A DNA stretch of 55,795 nucleotides. Source: an uncultured Eubacteriales bacterium (lineage in GTDB: Bacteria; Bacillota; Clostridia; Oscillospirales; QAMX01). Positions 42,132-51,036 of this stretch are shown one piece after another. The DNA is taken from assembly GCA_905205975.1 (NCBI GenBank), contig CAJLFQ010000006.1:1-55795 (forward strand), given 5' to 3'. Positions within the stretch are counted from its first letter, which is position 1. Each line of letters starts with the position of its first letter. The notes beneath the pieces are model-generated. The model saw only the letters and a list, made by a program, of their open reading frames with translations. It searched no databases and was not told where the DNA came from. Made by a program: the position numbers and the translations under genes.

Positions 42132-43136
42132 ATGCAGTTGTTTCGGAATCCTTCCGTGCGGCGCGGAGCCGTTTTTTATGCGGTGCTGCTGGCGGCCGGC
42201 GTATGCATCGGCTGGCAGATTGCGCCTGCCTGCGCCGCTTTGGCAGCCGCGCTTTGCATGGCGGCGGCGCTCTTTGCGTTTGTGTCGGCGCGCAGACGGT
42301 ATGCGCGCATCGCAGCCCTCAGCGCGGATATCGACAGCATCCTGCACGGCGCAATCGTGCCGCTGACCGCCTATGAGGAAGGCGAGCTGGCCATCCTGCA
42401 AAGCGAGCTGGAAAAGCTGACGGTGCACCTCCGCGAGCAGGCGGAACGGCTGGCCTGCGACAAGGCTTATCTGGCCGATTCCATCGCGGACATCTCGCAT
42501 CAGCTCCGCACACCGTTGACATCAGTCAACTTAATCGTGTCGTTTCTGTCACAACCGGATCTGACCAATGAACGCCGCCTGACCCTGACCAAAGAGCTGA
42601 CCGCACTGCTGACGCGGATCGACTGGCTGATTGCCGCGCTGCTGAAGCTGTCCCTCCTCGATGCGGGCACCGTGCGGTTTGCGGCTGCGCCGGTTGCGGC
42701 CGCAGAGATCATCCGTCAGGCGGCGGAGCCGCTGCTCATTCCGATGGAGCTGCGGGACATCCGCTGGACGGTTTGCTGTGCGCCGGAAACACAGATGACT
42801 GGCGATCTGGCGTGGACAGTCGAGGCGCTGGGCAACATCCTGAAAAACTGCATGGAGCATACGCCCGCGGGCGGTGAAATCTGCGTGACCGCCGAAGAAA
42901 ACGCCTTATACACCTCCTTCTGCGTCGAAGATACCGGTTTGGGCATCGCAAAAGAGGATCTCCCGCACCTCTTTGAGCGGTTTTACAAAGGGCGGGACGC
43001 CGGGGCACAGAGCGTCGGCATCGGTCTGGCGTTGACCCGGAAAATTGTGGAAGCGCAGAACGGCACCGTCAAGGCGGAAAACCATTCCGGCGGCGGCGCG
43101 AAATTCACCATGCGGTTTTATAAAACCGTTGTCTGA
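42132..43136 (+). CDS. Intramembrane-sensing histidine kinase, BceS-like
   Basis: The 334-aa kinase has two N-terminal helices (about 12-30 and 33-52) with almost no extracellular loop, the hallmark of intramembrane-sensing kinases that take their signal from an ABC transporter. The H-box reads SIADISHQLRTPLTS, the N-box LGNILKNCMEH and the G-boxes VEDTGLGI and GIGLAL. AGGAGGG lies before ATG 42132. It forms a unit with the response regulator and precedes an ABC pair, as in bacitracin- and peptide-antibiotic resistance modules. Confidence 0.92.
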   Translation: MQLFRNPSVRRGAVFYAVLLAAGVCIGWQIAPACAALAAALCMAAALFAFVSARRRYARIAALSADIDSILHGAIVPLTAYEEGELAILQSELEKLTVHLREQAERLACDKAYLADSIADISHQLRTPLTSVNLIVSFLSQPDLTNERRLTLTKELTALLTRIDWLIAALLKLSLLDAGTVRFAAAPVAAAEIIRQAAEPLLIPMELRDIRWTVCCAPETQMTGDLAWTVEALGNILKNCMEHTPAGGEICVTAEENALYTSFCVEDTGLGIAKEDLPHLFERFYKGRDAGAQSVGIGLALTRKIVEAQNGTVKAENHSGGGAKFTMRFYKTVV

Positions 43137-43145
43137 CGCGCCGGG

Positions 43146-43198
43146 TGACAAAACTGTCACTTGACAGTCATGTCCGCGTCACGGCGGGGGCGTATACT
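43146..43198 (+). promoter_or_regulatory. Operator and promoter of the MacB-like ABC pair
   Basis: Two palindromic units, TGACA-N4-TGTCA (43146-43159) and TGACA-N4-TGTCC (43162-43175), lie 16 bp apart and are followed after 17 bp by the -10 TATACT (43193-43198). The -35 is weak and is replaced by the second unit, as expected for an activator-dependent promoter. Confidence 0.7.
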
Positions 43199-43230
43199 AT
43201 CGGTTGTCAGAAAATCGGAGGGTGATTGAT

Positions 43231-43914
43231 ATGGAAATTCTGCGTGTCAGCGGGCTGACCAAAATTTACGGTTCCGGCGACAACGAAGTACGCGCGTTGA
43301 ACAACGTCTCATTTTCGGTGGAAAAAGGGGAGTTTCTCGCCATCATCGGCCCGTCTGGGTCCGGGAAATCGACGCTGCTGCACATTTTGGGCGGCGTTGA
43401 CCGGCCGACGTCCGGCCATGTATGGCTGAACGGCGTCGATGTCTACGCACAGAACGATGAACAGCTTGCCATTTTCCGGCGGCGTCAGGTCGGGCTGATC
43501 TACCAGTTTTACAACCTGATTCCCGTTTTAACAGTCGAAGAGAACATCACGCTGCCTGTTTTGATGGATGGGCGCAAGGTCAACCGGGCCAGATTGACCG
43601 AGCTGATCGAGACGCTGCACCTGACGGGGCGGGAACGGCACCTGCCGAACCAGCTTTCCGGCGGCCAGCAGCAGCGCGTTTCCATCGGCCGGGCCATGAT
43701 GTGTGCGCCGGCCGTCGTGCTTGCAGACGAACCGACCGGCAACCTCGACTCCGCCAACAGCCATGAGATCGTCTCGCTGCTGAAGCAGTCGCATACGAAA
43801 TACAACCAGACGCTGATCGTCATCACGCATGACGAATCGATCGCCTTGCAGGCCGACCGGATCATTGCCATTGAAGACGGACGCATCACGCGGGATGAGG
43901 TGAACCGGAAATGA
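43231..43914 (+). CDS. ABC transporter ATP-binding protein, MacB/BceA type
   Basis: The 227-aa ATPase has Walker A GPSGSGKST, signature LSGGQQQR, Walker B VVLADEPTGNLD and the switch His in VITHDES, typical of the LolD/MacB/BceA mechanotransmission class. ATG 43231 follows GAGGGTG. Its stop overlaps the permease start as ATGA. Under the control of the two-component system just upstream it should pair with the 885-aa permease to remove or shield an envelope-active compound. The substrate is unknown. Confidence 0.93.
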   Translation: MEILRVSGLTKIYGSGDNEVRALNNVSFSVEKGEFLAIIGPSGSGKSTLLHILGGVDRPTSGHVWLNGVDVYAQNDEQLAIFRRRQVGLIYQFYNLIPVLTVEENITLPVLMDGRKVNRARLTELIETLHLTGRERHLPNQLSGGQQQRVSIGRAMMCAPAVVLADEPTGNLDSANSHEIVSLLKQSHTKYNQTLIVITHDESIALQADRIIAIEDGRITRDEVNRK

Positions 43915-46568
43915 ACATCCTGAATCGCGTCACGCTGAAAACGATGGCGAAAAACCGCGTTCGGACGGTTGTCACTGTGATCGGCATCATCCTATCTGCG
44001 GCGATGATGACGGCGGTGACGACGTCGATTGCCAGTTTGCAGCAGTTTATGGTGCGTTTGGTTCGGGCGGAAACGGGCGACTGGCACGGCGCGGCGTATG
44101 GCTGTGAAGCATCCGATGTGGAACGGATCCGCACAGAAAAAGGCGTTTCTGCACTGGGCGTCATCCGGCGCGTCGGCTATGCGCCGCTGGAAACGGTTGA
44201 AAAGCAGACGAAGCCCTATCTCTTTATCGGTGCAATCGACGAAGGGACGGAAGACGTGCTGCCCATTCATATCACGGATGGCCGCCTGCCGGAGAACGGG
44301 CAGGAGCTGATTCTGCCGAAGCATCTCCGGACAACCGGAAAAATCCGCCATGCAATCGGCGACCGGCTGACGCTTTCGCCGGGCGGCCGTCTGCTGGACG
44401 GTGTCGCGCTCGGCCAGCAGGATCTGCTGCAAGCGGGCGAAACGCTTTCCGCCGGGGCCGAGCGGACGTATACGGTGGTCGGCTTTTATGAGCAGCCGGA
44501 TTTTGAACGCCGGAATGCGGCGGGCTATACGGCGCTGACGCGTTCAACCGCGGCAGACGACGGCGAACCGGTTGACCTTTATATCCAGATGAAGCATCCG
44601 TCCGCCATTCACAGCCTGCTGCAAACGCAGTTTTCAAACGTGCAGACGCGGACAAACAACGATCTGCTCCGCATGACCGGCAGCAGCCGGGATGCCAGCT
44701 ATAACGCTGTGCTCCGCAACATGGGCGCCATCCTGATTGCCATCATCGTGTTTGGCTCCATCTCGCTGATCTACAATGCGTTTTCCATCTCGGTCAACGA
44801 ACGGACGAAGCAGTTTGGTCTGCTGGCCTCGATCGGCGCGACGCGGCGGCAGCTGCTGCGCGGTGTCATGACGGAAGCAGCCGTTTTGAGCGCGATCGGC
44901 ATTCCGCTCGGCTTGCTGAGCGGGCTTGTCGGCATCGGCCTGACGCTGCACTTTACGGGGCGGCTGTTCAGCATGTTCATCGCGGTCGGCGGCACGGAAG
45001 CGCTGACGCTCGTGATTTCGCCGGAAGCGTTGGCAATTGCCGCCGTGATTGCCCTGATGACCGTCTTCATCTCCGCCTATCTCCCGGCGCGCCGTGCGCT
45101 GAAAATGCCTGCCATTGAGGCGATCCGGCAGTCGGCCGACGTCGCCATCCGCGCCCGGCAGGTCAAAACGTCGCGCCTGACATACTGGCTGTTCGGCTTC
45201 GAGGGGATGCTGGCGAGCAAGAATTTCAAACGCAACCGCAAAAAATACCGTGCAACGGTGCTCTCGCTCTTTTTGAGCGTGGTGCTGTTCATCTCGGCGA
45301 GCAGCTTCTGCGATTATATGCGCAACGGCACTGAGATGGTGGCGGAACAGCCGGATTATGACATCCAGCTGACGTTCCCGGTGAAATCGTTCGATCAGCA
45401 GGCGCTGAACAAAATCAGCGAAACGCTGACCGCGATTCCGGAAATCACCAGCAGCGTCCACTATATCAAAGTCTCATACCCGCGCCTGAACGAAGTGCTG
45501 ACGGCGCCTTCCGACGCGCTGTCGGCGGAAGCCGCACAGTTCCTCCGGCCGGATGGCGCCGACGCGGTGACGCTTTCGATGAACGTCTGCTATATCGAAG
45601 ACGCCGTCTATCAGGCCTATGTCAAGCAGCTTGGGCTGAATGAATCCCGCTTTACCGGCGGCAGTGCGGAATGCATCGCCGTCGACGACATGAGCTTCTA
45701 CGATACGACGATCCAGAAATACCGGTCGGTGCGCATTTTCGATGCCAAACGGGTGAATGCCGAACGGGAAACCGTCCGGAACATGCCGGGCTATACGTTC
45801 ATTGGCCGGGAGACGGAAAACGGCGAAGACTTGTATCTGTACGAAAGCAATGGCGAAGCGCGGAACGTGATGAAGCTGCACAAGGGGGAAGCGGTGATTT
45901 CGACCAGCCCGCTGACGATCGGCGCCGTGACCCAAGACGCGCCGGGGTTTTTGGCAAATGCGGCGGCACTGATTCTGCCGCTCAGCGCGTACCAGCCGGA
46001 GGCATCGGCGGATGACCCCGGTCAGGCGGTGTTCTGCTTCCATGCGGATGATTACCGCGCCGCAGCCGACGCGGTGTGGGAAGCGGCGGATGAGATGAAT
46101 CTGCCGGAACGCAAGATACAGAATGCCGCAGAAAACACGGCGGTGATGCGTGCGCTGATGACGGTCGTCGATGTGTTTTCCTATGGGTTCATCGTGCTGA
46201 TTTCGCTGATCGCACTGGCGAACGTCTTCAACACCATCTCGACGAATATTGCGCTCCGGCGCCGGGAGTTTGCCATGCTGCGCTCCATCGGCATGACGCA
46301 CAGAGGCTTCCGCCGGATGATGAACTATGAGTGCATTCTCTACGGGCTGAAGGGGCTGATCTTCGGCGTGCCGGTTGCCTGCGGCGTGACGTACCTGATC
46401 TTCCGTGCGCTGTCCGGCGGCGTGGTGCTGCACTTCTATATCCCGTGGTACAGCATTGCCATTGCAGTCGGCAGCGTGTTTGCCGTGGTGTTTGCGACGA
46501 TGCTGTACGCCATGCGGAAGGTCAGCCGGGGCAGCACGATTGAGGCGATCCGCTGCGAAAACATCTGA
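43911..46568 (+). CDS. FtsX-domain ABC permease, MacB-type, two-module
   Basis: The 885-aa permease has eight predicted helices arranged 1+3 twice: at about 20, 268-395, 447 and 750-870. Large extracellular domains lie between 45-260 and 470-745. Each trio is an FtsX domain. It is longer than BceB (about 650 aa, ten helices), so this module resembles Bce systems in its regulators but carries a different permease class. It is coupled to the ATPase by a 4-bp overlap. The C terminus ends STIEAIRCENI. A degenerate CCATC-rich repeat and a terminator follow. Confidence 0.92.
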   Translation: MNILNRVTLKTMAKNRVRTVVTVIGIILSAAMMTAVTTSIASLQQFMVRLVRAETGDWHGAAYGCEASDVERIRTEKGVSALGVIRRVGYAPLETVEKQTKPYLFIGAIDEGTEDVLPIHITDGRLPENGQELILPKHLRTTGKIRHAIGDRLTLSPGGRLLDGVALGQQDLLQAGETLSAGAERTYTVVGFYEQPDFERRNAAGYTALTRSTAADDGEPVDLYIQMKHPSAIHSLLQTQFSNVQTRTNNDLLRMTGSSRDASYNAVLRNMGAILIAIIVFGSISLIYNAFSISVNERTKQFGLLASIGATRRQLLRGVMTEAAVLSAIGIPLGLLSGLVGIGLTLHFTGRLFSMFIAVGGTEALTLVISPEALAIAAVIALMTVFISAYLPARRALKMPAIEAIRQSADVAIRARQVKTSRLTYWLFGFEGMLASKNFKRNRKKYRATVLSLFLSVVLFISASSFCDYMRNGTEMVAEQPDYDIQLTFPVKSFDQQALNKISETLTAIPEITSSVHYIKVSYPRLNEVLTAPSDALSAEAAQFLRPDGADAVTLSMNVCYIEDAVYQAYVKQLGLNESRFTGGSAECIAVDDMSFYDTTIQKYRSVRIFDAKRVNAERETVRNMPGYTFIGRETENGEDLYLYESNGEARNVMKLHKGEAVISTSPLTIGAVTQDAPGFLANAAALILPLSAYQPEASADDPGQAVFCFHADDYRAAADAVWEAADEMNLPERKIQNAAENTAVMRALMTVVDVFSYGFIVLISLIALANVFNTISTNIALRRREFAMLRSIGMTHRGFRRMMNYECILYGLKGLIFGVPVACGVTYLIFRALSGGVVLHFYIPWYSIAIAVGSVFAVVFATMLYAMRKVSRGSTIEAIRCENI

Positions 46569-46627
46569 GCCGTCCAAACCATCAAAACCATGCAAACCAT
46601 CCGAAACATCCGAATCATCTGAACCAA

Positions 46628-46659
46628 GCCCCCGGAAAAGCGGTTGCTTTTCCGGGGGC
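46628..46659 (+). terminator. Terminator of the ABC pair
   Basis: GCCCCCGGAAAAGC (46628-46641), GGTT loop, GCTTTTCCGGGGGC (46646-46659). The U-tract is missing; the next promoter begins right after it. Confidence 0.6.
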
Positions 46660-46661
46660 GC

Positions 46662-46672
46662 TGTGGTATAAT
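46662..46672 (+). promoter_or_regulatory. Extended -10 promoter of the GH2 gene
   Basis: TGTGGTATAAT with the -10 at 46667-46672, 28 bp before ATG 46700. The candidate -35 would lie inside the preceding hairpin. Confidence 0.65.
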
Positions 46673-46699
46673 CAAAAAAACAAGTGAAGGGTGAACAGG

Positions 46700-49069
46700 A
46701 TGAATCGACCTTATGGATTGTTCGGGTGGATGCGTCAATCGCTGGACGGGGCGGACTGGCATCTGACCTATGTCGAAAACCGGCAGCTTCGTGAAGACGG
46801 CAATTTGGACTGCGGTACGATTGCATCGCTTGCGGCGGCCGGATACCCGACGGTTCCGGCGACGGTGCCGGGCAACATGGAACTCGATCTTTACCGCGCA
46901 GGCGTCATTGAAGACCCTTACTTTGGGGTGAATCCGATCCGCTGTCAGCGGCTGGAATCGCTGCACCTCTTTTACTGGCGGCGCTTTCAGGCGGAACCGG
47001 GCGATGCCGGGCAGGAAACGACGCTTCTGTTTGAGGGCATCGATACGGTGGCGGATATCTGGCTGAACGGCCGGAAACTTGCCTCCGCAGACAACATGTT
47101 CATCGAACAGGAGATCCCGGCGGACGGCCTGCTGAACGGGGAAAACGAACTGGTGGTACACATCCGCCCGGCTGTCATCGAAGCGCGGAAAGCGGAACCG
47201 GCGCCTTTATACGGCGCATTGCCCTATAACTTTGACGCGCTCTATCTGCGCAAAGCGGCGTCCATGTTCGGCTGGGACATCATGCCCCGGTTTGTCTCCG
47301 GCGGAATCTGGCGGAGCGTCTGGCTGGTCAAAAAGCCGAAGACGCGGATTGACGATCTCTTCTGCTTTACCTGCGGCGTCGATCTGGCGCATCAGTCGGC
47401 ATCGCTCGGCGTCTGGTTCAGCCTGAAAACCGACGCAGACAGTCTGGCGGCCGATACCCTGACGGTGGAAGGCGTCTGCGGTGAAAGCCGGTTCACACAT
47501 ACCGGCCGGGTCTGGTTCACCTCCGGCCGGTATGTTGTCCATGTTGAGAACTGCCGATTCTGGTGGCCGGGGTCGAGCGGCGCGCCGGATCTGTACGACG
47601 TGACGGCGACGCTTTCGCGCGGCGGCAAAGTGATCGACCAATGCACGCTGCGCACCGGCATCCGCACGGTCGAGCTGGAACGCACCAGCACGACCGACGC
47701 AGAAGGGCACGGCGCGTTCTGCTTCCGGATCAACGGCAGACGCATTTTCGCCATGGGGACGAACTGGGTTCCGCTGGATGCATTCCATTCAAACGACCAA
47801 AACCGCCTGCCGGACATCCTGCCGATGCTCACGGATCTGAACTGCAACATCGTCCGCTGCTGGGGCGGAAACGTCTATGAAAGCGAAGGGCTGTTCGACT
47901 ACTGCGACGCGCACGGCATCATGATCTGGCAGGACTTTGCCATGGGGTGTGCGATCTGCCCGCAGGATGAATGGTTTTTGCAGGCGATCCGCAAAGAGGC
48001 GACGGCCATCATCCGGAAATACCGCAATCATCCGTCGCTTGTTTTGTGGGCGGGCGACAACGAGTGCGACTGTGCCTACGGATGGAACGGCATTCATTTG
48101 GATCCGAACACGAACCGCATCACGCGGGAGGTGCTGCCGCAGGTGCTGCAAGCGCAGGATTTTACACGGCCGTATCTGCCGAGCTCGCCGTATATCGACG
48201 AAGAGGCGTTTCGAACCGGCCGCCCGACGCCGGAAGACCACCTCTGGGGGCCGCGGGACGCATTCAAAGGCAGCTACTATCGGAATACCGTCGCGCATTT
48301 CGCCAGCGAGACCGGCTATCACGGGTGCCCGTCGGTCGAATCGCTGAAGCGTTTCCTGTCCGAGGATCAGCTTTGGCCGTGGTATGACATGATGGACGGC
48401 GAACGCCAGGTCCGGCCGGAATGGCTCGTACATGCGGCTATGATGGAGTTGAACCCGCACGGCGAGTATGCCTACCGCATTGGGCTGATGGCGAATCAGG
48501 TGAAGGCGCTTTTCGACTGTGAACCGGAAACGCTGGCGGATTTTGCCGCGGCGAGCCAGATTTCGCAGGCCGAAGCGAAGAAGTATTTCATCGAGCGGTT
48601 CCGCCTCAGCAAGTGGCGCCGGACGGGGATCATCTGGTGGAACCTGATCGACGGCTGGCCGCAGATTTCGGATGCGGTCGTCGATTATTACGGCAGCCGG
48701 AAGCTGGCGTACGACTATATCAAACGGTCGCAGCAGCCGGTCTGTCTGATGTTTGACGAGCCGGATGATGAAGGGTTCGCCGCGCTCTGCGCGGTCAACG
48801 ATACGCCGCACGATGCTGCGATCACCTATCGGATTTCCGACGCGCTGACCGGCGAAACGCTCTGCGAAGCCGTCGGTACGGCGCCCGCCGATGAAAGCCG
48901 GGTGCTCTGGCGGATGCACACGGCGCCGGACGAACAGCGGTTTTACCGGATCGAGTGGACCCTGCCGGACGGCACAACCGGCCAGAATCACCATATGACC
49001 GGGCTGAAAAACGTCCATCTGGAAACGTACCGCGAGGCGCTCCGGCGCTGCGGCTTCCGCACGGTTTGA
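46700..49069 (+). CDS. Glycoside hydrolase family 2, beta-mannosidase-like
   Basis: The 789-aa enzyme has the GH2 layout: an N-terminal jelly roll with WRRFQAEPG and DTVADIWLNG, an immunoglobulin-like domain and a TIM barrel. The acid/base Glu is in LWAGDNECDCAYGW and the likely nucleophile Glu in FASETGYHGCPS. The Trp-Asn spacing and WWNLIDGWPQISDAVVDYYG favour beta-mannosidase over beta-galactosidase. It has no signal peptide, so it probably acts on imported manno-oligosaccharides. AAGG lies 9 nt before ATG 46700. A terminator follows at 49148-49184. Confidence 0.9.
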   Translation: MNRPYGLFGWMRQSLDGADWHLTYVENRQLREDGNLDCGTIASLAAAGYPTVPATVPGNMELDLYRAGVIEDPYFGVNPIRCQRLESLHLFYWRRFQAEPGDAGQETTLLFEGIDTVADIWLNGRKLASADNMFIEQEIPADGLLNGENELVVHIRPAVIEARKAEPAPLYGALPYNFDALYLRKAASMFGWDIMPRFVSGGIWRSVWLVKKPKTRIDDLFCFTCGVDLAHQSASLGVWFSLKTDADSLAADTLTVEGVCGESRFTHTGRVWFTSGRYVVHVENCRFWWPGSSGAPDLYDVTATLSRGGKVIDQCTLRTGIRTVELERTSTTDAEGHGAFCFRINGRRIFAMGTNWVPLDAFHSNDQNRLPDILPMLTDLNCNIVRCWGGNVYESEGLFDYCDAHGIMIWQDFAMGCAICPQDEWFLQAIRKEATAIIRKYRNHPSLVLWAGDNECDCAYGWNGIHLDPNTNRITREVLPQVLQAQDFTRPYLPSSPYIDEEAFRTGRPTPEDHLWGPRDAFKGSYYRNTVAHFASETGYHGCPSVESLKRFLSEDQLWPWYDMMDGERQVRPEWLVHAAMMELNPHGEYAYRIGLMANQVKALFDCEPETLADFAAASQISQAEAKKYFIERFRLSKWRRTGIIWWNLIDGWPQISDAVVDYYGSRKLAYDYIKRSQQPVCLMFDEPDDEGFAALCAVNDTPHDAAITYRISDALTGETLCEAVGTAPADESRVLWRMHTAPDEQRFYRIEWTLPDGTTGQNHHMTGLKNVHLETYREALRRCGFRTV

Positions 49070-49122
49070 AGCGCGAAACGTACAGATATAAAAAAAGCGA
49101 TGACGCAAAATGGTACAGCCGC

Positions 49123-49136
49123 ATAAGGATGTTTTT
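49123..49136 (+). repeat. Left copy of the 14-bp inverted repeat around the AT-rich gene
   Basis: ATAAGGATGTTTTT, exact inverse of the copy at 49992-50005. Confidence 0.8.
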
Positions 49137-49147
49137 TGACAAAATGA

Positions 49148-49184
49148 AACCCGCCGAAAAGGATTAACTCCTTTTCGGCGGGTT
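49148..49184. terminator. Terminator between GH2 and the AT-rich gene
   Basis: AACCCGCCGAAAAGGA (49148-49163), TTAAC, TCCTTTTCGGCGGGTT (49169-49184). T-rich tails on both strands are moderate. Confidence 0.8.
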
Positions 49185-49199
49185 ATTTCTTTTAGCTCG

Positions 49200-49216
49200 A
49201 CAAACCGGGATTTGTC
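49200..49216. repeat. Left copy of ACAAA-N4-GATTTGTC
   Basis: Quasi-palindrome 20 bp downstream of the AT-rich gene's stop codon. A second copy with a different central N4 lies at 49928-49944 upstream of the same gene. Confidence 0.6.
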
Positions 49217-49235
49217 GTTACCTTATTCTTTTTGG

Positions 49236-49883
49236 CTATTTTACACTTTTTCTCCAACCGTCGATCATCGCCTTAATCTCATCGTCACTCATTTTTTTTG
49301 CGATGCTCCACGATAAAGGAAAATGCTCTTTGACAAACGCGCCGAAAGCCGTATTGTATTCGGACGTTCCGAACTTCAAAAGACGTTGCTGATGAATCGC
49401 GCGTACCATATCACACTCTATAATCTTTTCTTTTTCTTCTTTATTAAGCGACCCATACGTGCGCAAAATGACGCGACCGTCCGCGATTCTTTTTCTTATT
49501 TCTTCAAACACATCGTCTATCACGGTTTCTTTAGACACGTTCACCGGTACCTCGGAGTTGTACACTCCGGCGATATGCGTAGGGTGGATACACATATCAT
49601 CAACGCACTCGTAAATGCTTCCGGAAAGTCCTTTTATAAGGTCCGAAAACTGATTATCATACCATTCAGTATAAACGACAGTGCCCAGATCGTTTTCATT
49701 GAACGTGACAAATTTGTATGGACGGTTCCAGATGTAAAACAGCGATAGCGTTTCATTTGGGGTCAAATAGACGACCGGATTTTTTATCGTATTATGAGCC
49801 TTTGAGTATGGCAAAAGTGTTTTGATACCGACAACTGCAGAACCATGATAAAAAATACCTGGAGACACACTTTTGTCTGTCAT
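49236..49883 (-). CDS. AT-richer orphan gene, possible ADP-ribosyltransferase-like fold
   Basis: I do not recognise a family for this 215-aa soluble protein. It begins with GIFYHGSAVVGIKTLLP and VVYLTPNETLSLFYIW, a pattern like DUF3990 and other ADP-ribosyltransferase-fold proteins. There the His of YHGS and a later Tyr bind NAD, and SIYECVDD could supply the acidic residue. This is inference from short motifs. GAGGAGGT lies 4 nt before ATG 49883. The codons are clearly AT-richer than neighbours and it is enclosed by inverted and direct repeats, which suggests recent acquisition. It has no partner gene. Confidence 0.6.
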   Translation of the reverse strand: MTDKSVSPGIFYHGSAVVGIKTLLPYSKAHNTIKNPVVYLTPNETLSLFYIWNRPYKFVTFNENDLGTVVYTEWYDNQFSDLIKGLSGSIYECVDDMCIHPTHIAGVYNSEVPVNVSKETVIDDVFEEIRKRIADGRVILRTYGSLNKEEKEKIIECDMVRAIHQQRLLKFGTSEYNTAFGAFVKEHFPLSWSIAKKMSDDEIKAMIDGWRKSVK

Positions 49884-49927
49884 GTTTACCTCCTCGTGAG
49901 TTTTGTAATATACAAGTACTTATCCTC

Positions 49928-49944
49928 ACAAATTCTGATTTGTC
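49928..49944. repeat. Right copy of ACAAA-N4-GATTTGTC
   Basis: Matches 49200-49216 except for the central N4. It is upstream of the AT-rich gene and may overlap its promoter or operator. Confidence 0.6.
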
Positions 49945-49991
49945 TACACCCATAACGAGCATCGGATTTTGCCGTACAAAATCTATATCCG

Positions 49992-50005
49992 AAAAACATC
50001 CTTAT
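49992..50005 (-). repeat. Right copy of the 14-bp inverted repeat
   Basis: AAAAACATCCTTAT, the reverse complement of 49123-49136. A GATTTTG/CAAAATC hairpin (49965-49983) lies just left of it. Confidence 0.8.
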
Positions 50006-50054
50006 CACACGCCGGCAAACAGCGTCATCGCTTTTTTGGGTTTGAGAGAAAATG

Positions 50055-51035
50055 CTACCGGTCTTCGCGGAAATAGGAGAGGCCCAGGCTTGCAGGCGGC
50101 TGATTTTCGCGTTTTTTGCGGATGCTGACGGCGACGAGAACGAGAATCGTCACGGCGTAGGGCAGCATTTGGAACAGCGGCAGCAGCTGCATTGGCACGT
50201 TGATGTAGTTGTAGAGGATGTACAGCGCGCCAAAGAGATAGGAGCCGAAGATGGCGACGCACGGCTTCCATGTGGCGAAGATGACAATGGCGATGGCCAG
50301 CCAGCCGCGGTCGCCAAAGCCGTTGTTCGACCAAATGCCGTTCGTGTAGTCCATGATGAAGAAGAGGCCGCCGAGACCGGCGATCATGCCGCCGATGCAG
50401 GTGGCAACGTATTTATACCGCGTGACGTTGATGCCGGCGGCGTCTGCCGTGGCCGGATTTTCACCGACGGCGCGGAGGTTCAGCCCCATGCGCGTCCGCT
50501 TCAGAAAGAGACCGGTCGCAACGGCCAAAATGACCGCCAGGTAAACGAGAAAACCGTAGGAGAAGAAGAGCTTGCCGATGGGGCCCATGCGGTCCGCGAA
50601 CGGCAGCGTCGTTTTATACGCCTTTGCAATTTTGACGAGTGCAAGGTACGGCACGTCACTCTTGACGACTTTGATGAGCGAGCCGCCGAAGAAGTTGCCG
50701 ACGCCGACGCCGAACGTGGTGATGGCAAGCCCTGTGACGTTCTGGTTGACGCGCAGTGTGACCGTCAAGAAGCAGTAGAGCAGGGAGACGAGCAGAGCGC
50801 CGAGCAGACAGCAGAGCAGCGGGATCAGAATCGCCAGGAAGGGGTTGATGGCGGCTGCGTTGGTCTGATAGAAGAAACCGCCGATGACGCCGGAGATGGC
50901 ACCGATGTACATGATGCCGGGGATGCCGAGGTTCAGGTTGCCCGTTTTTTCGGTCAGGATTTCGCCGGTGGCGCCGAATAACAGCGGCGTCCCCTGGAGG
51001 ATGGCGCGCTGGATGAAGCCGATGATGATTTCCAT
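50055..51035 (-). CDS. Nucleoside-type ABC permease, second subunit
   Basis: The 326-aa membrane protein belongs to the branched-chain-type permease superfamily used by BMP-dependent nucleoside importers (NupQ/YufQ-like). It has about eight to nine helices, LNLGIPGIMYIGA near the N terminus and GLNLRAVGENPATADAAGINVTRYK in the coupling region. GGAGG precedes ATG 51035. Its start follows the stop of the first permease by one base. The C terminus is cytosolic and Lys/Arg-rich. It closes the operon. Confidence 0.9.
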   Translation of the reverse strand: MEIIIGFIQRAILQGTPLLFGATGEILTEKTGNLNLGIPGIMYIGAISGVIGGFFYQTNAAAINPFLAILIPLLCCLLGALLVSLLYCFLTVTLRVNQNVTGLAITTFGVGVGNFFGGSLIKVVKSDVPYLALVKIAKAYKTTLPFADRMGPIGKLFFSYGFLVYLAVILAVATGLFLKRTRMGLNLRAVGENPATADAAGINVTRYKYVATCIGGMIAGLGGLFFIMDYTNGIWSNNGFGDRGWLAIAIVIFATWKPCVAIFGSYLFGALYILYNYINVPMQLLPLFQMLPYAVTILVLVAVSIRKKRENQPPASLGLSYFREDR

Positions 51036-51036
51036 A

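Noticed and set aside
46570..46620. Coding C-terminal repeat (CCATC/AAA units)
   Set aside because: It lies after the permease stop codon in all relevant frames; kept only as a degenerate intergenic repeat.
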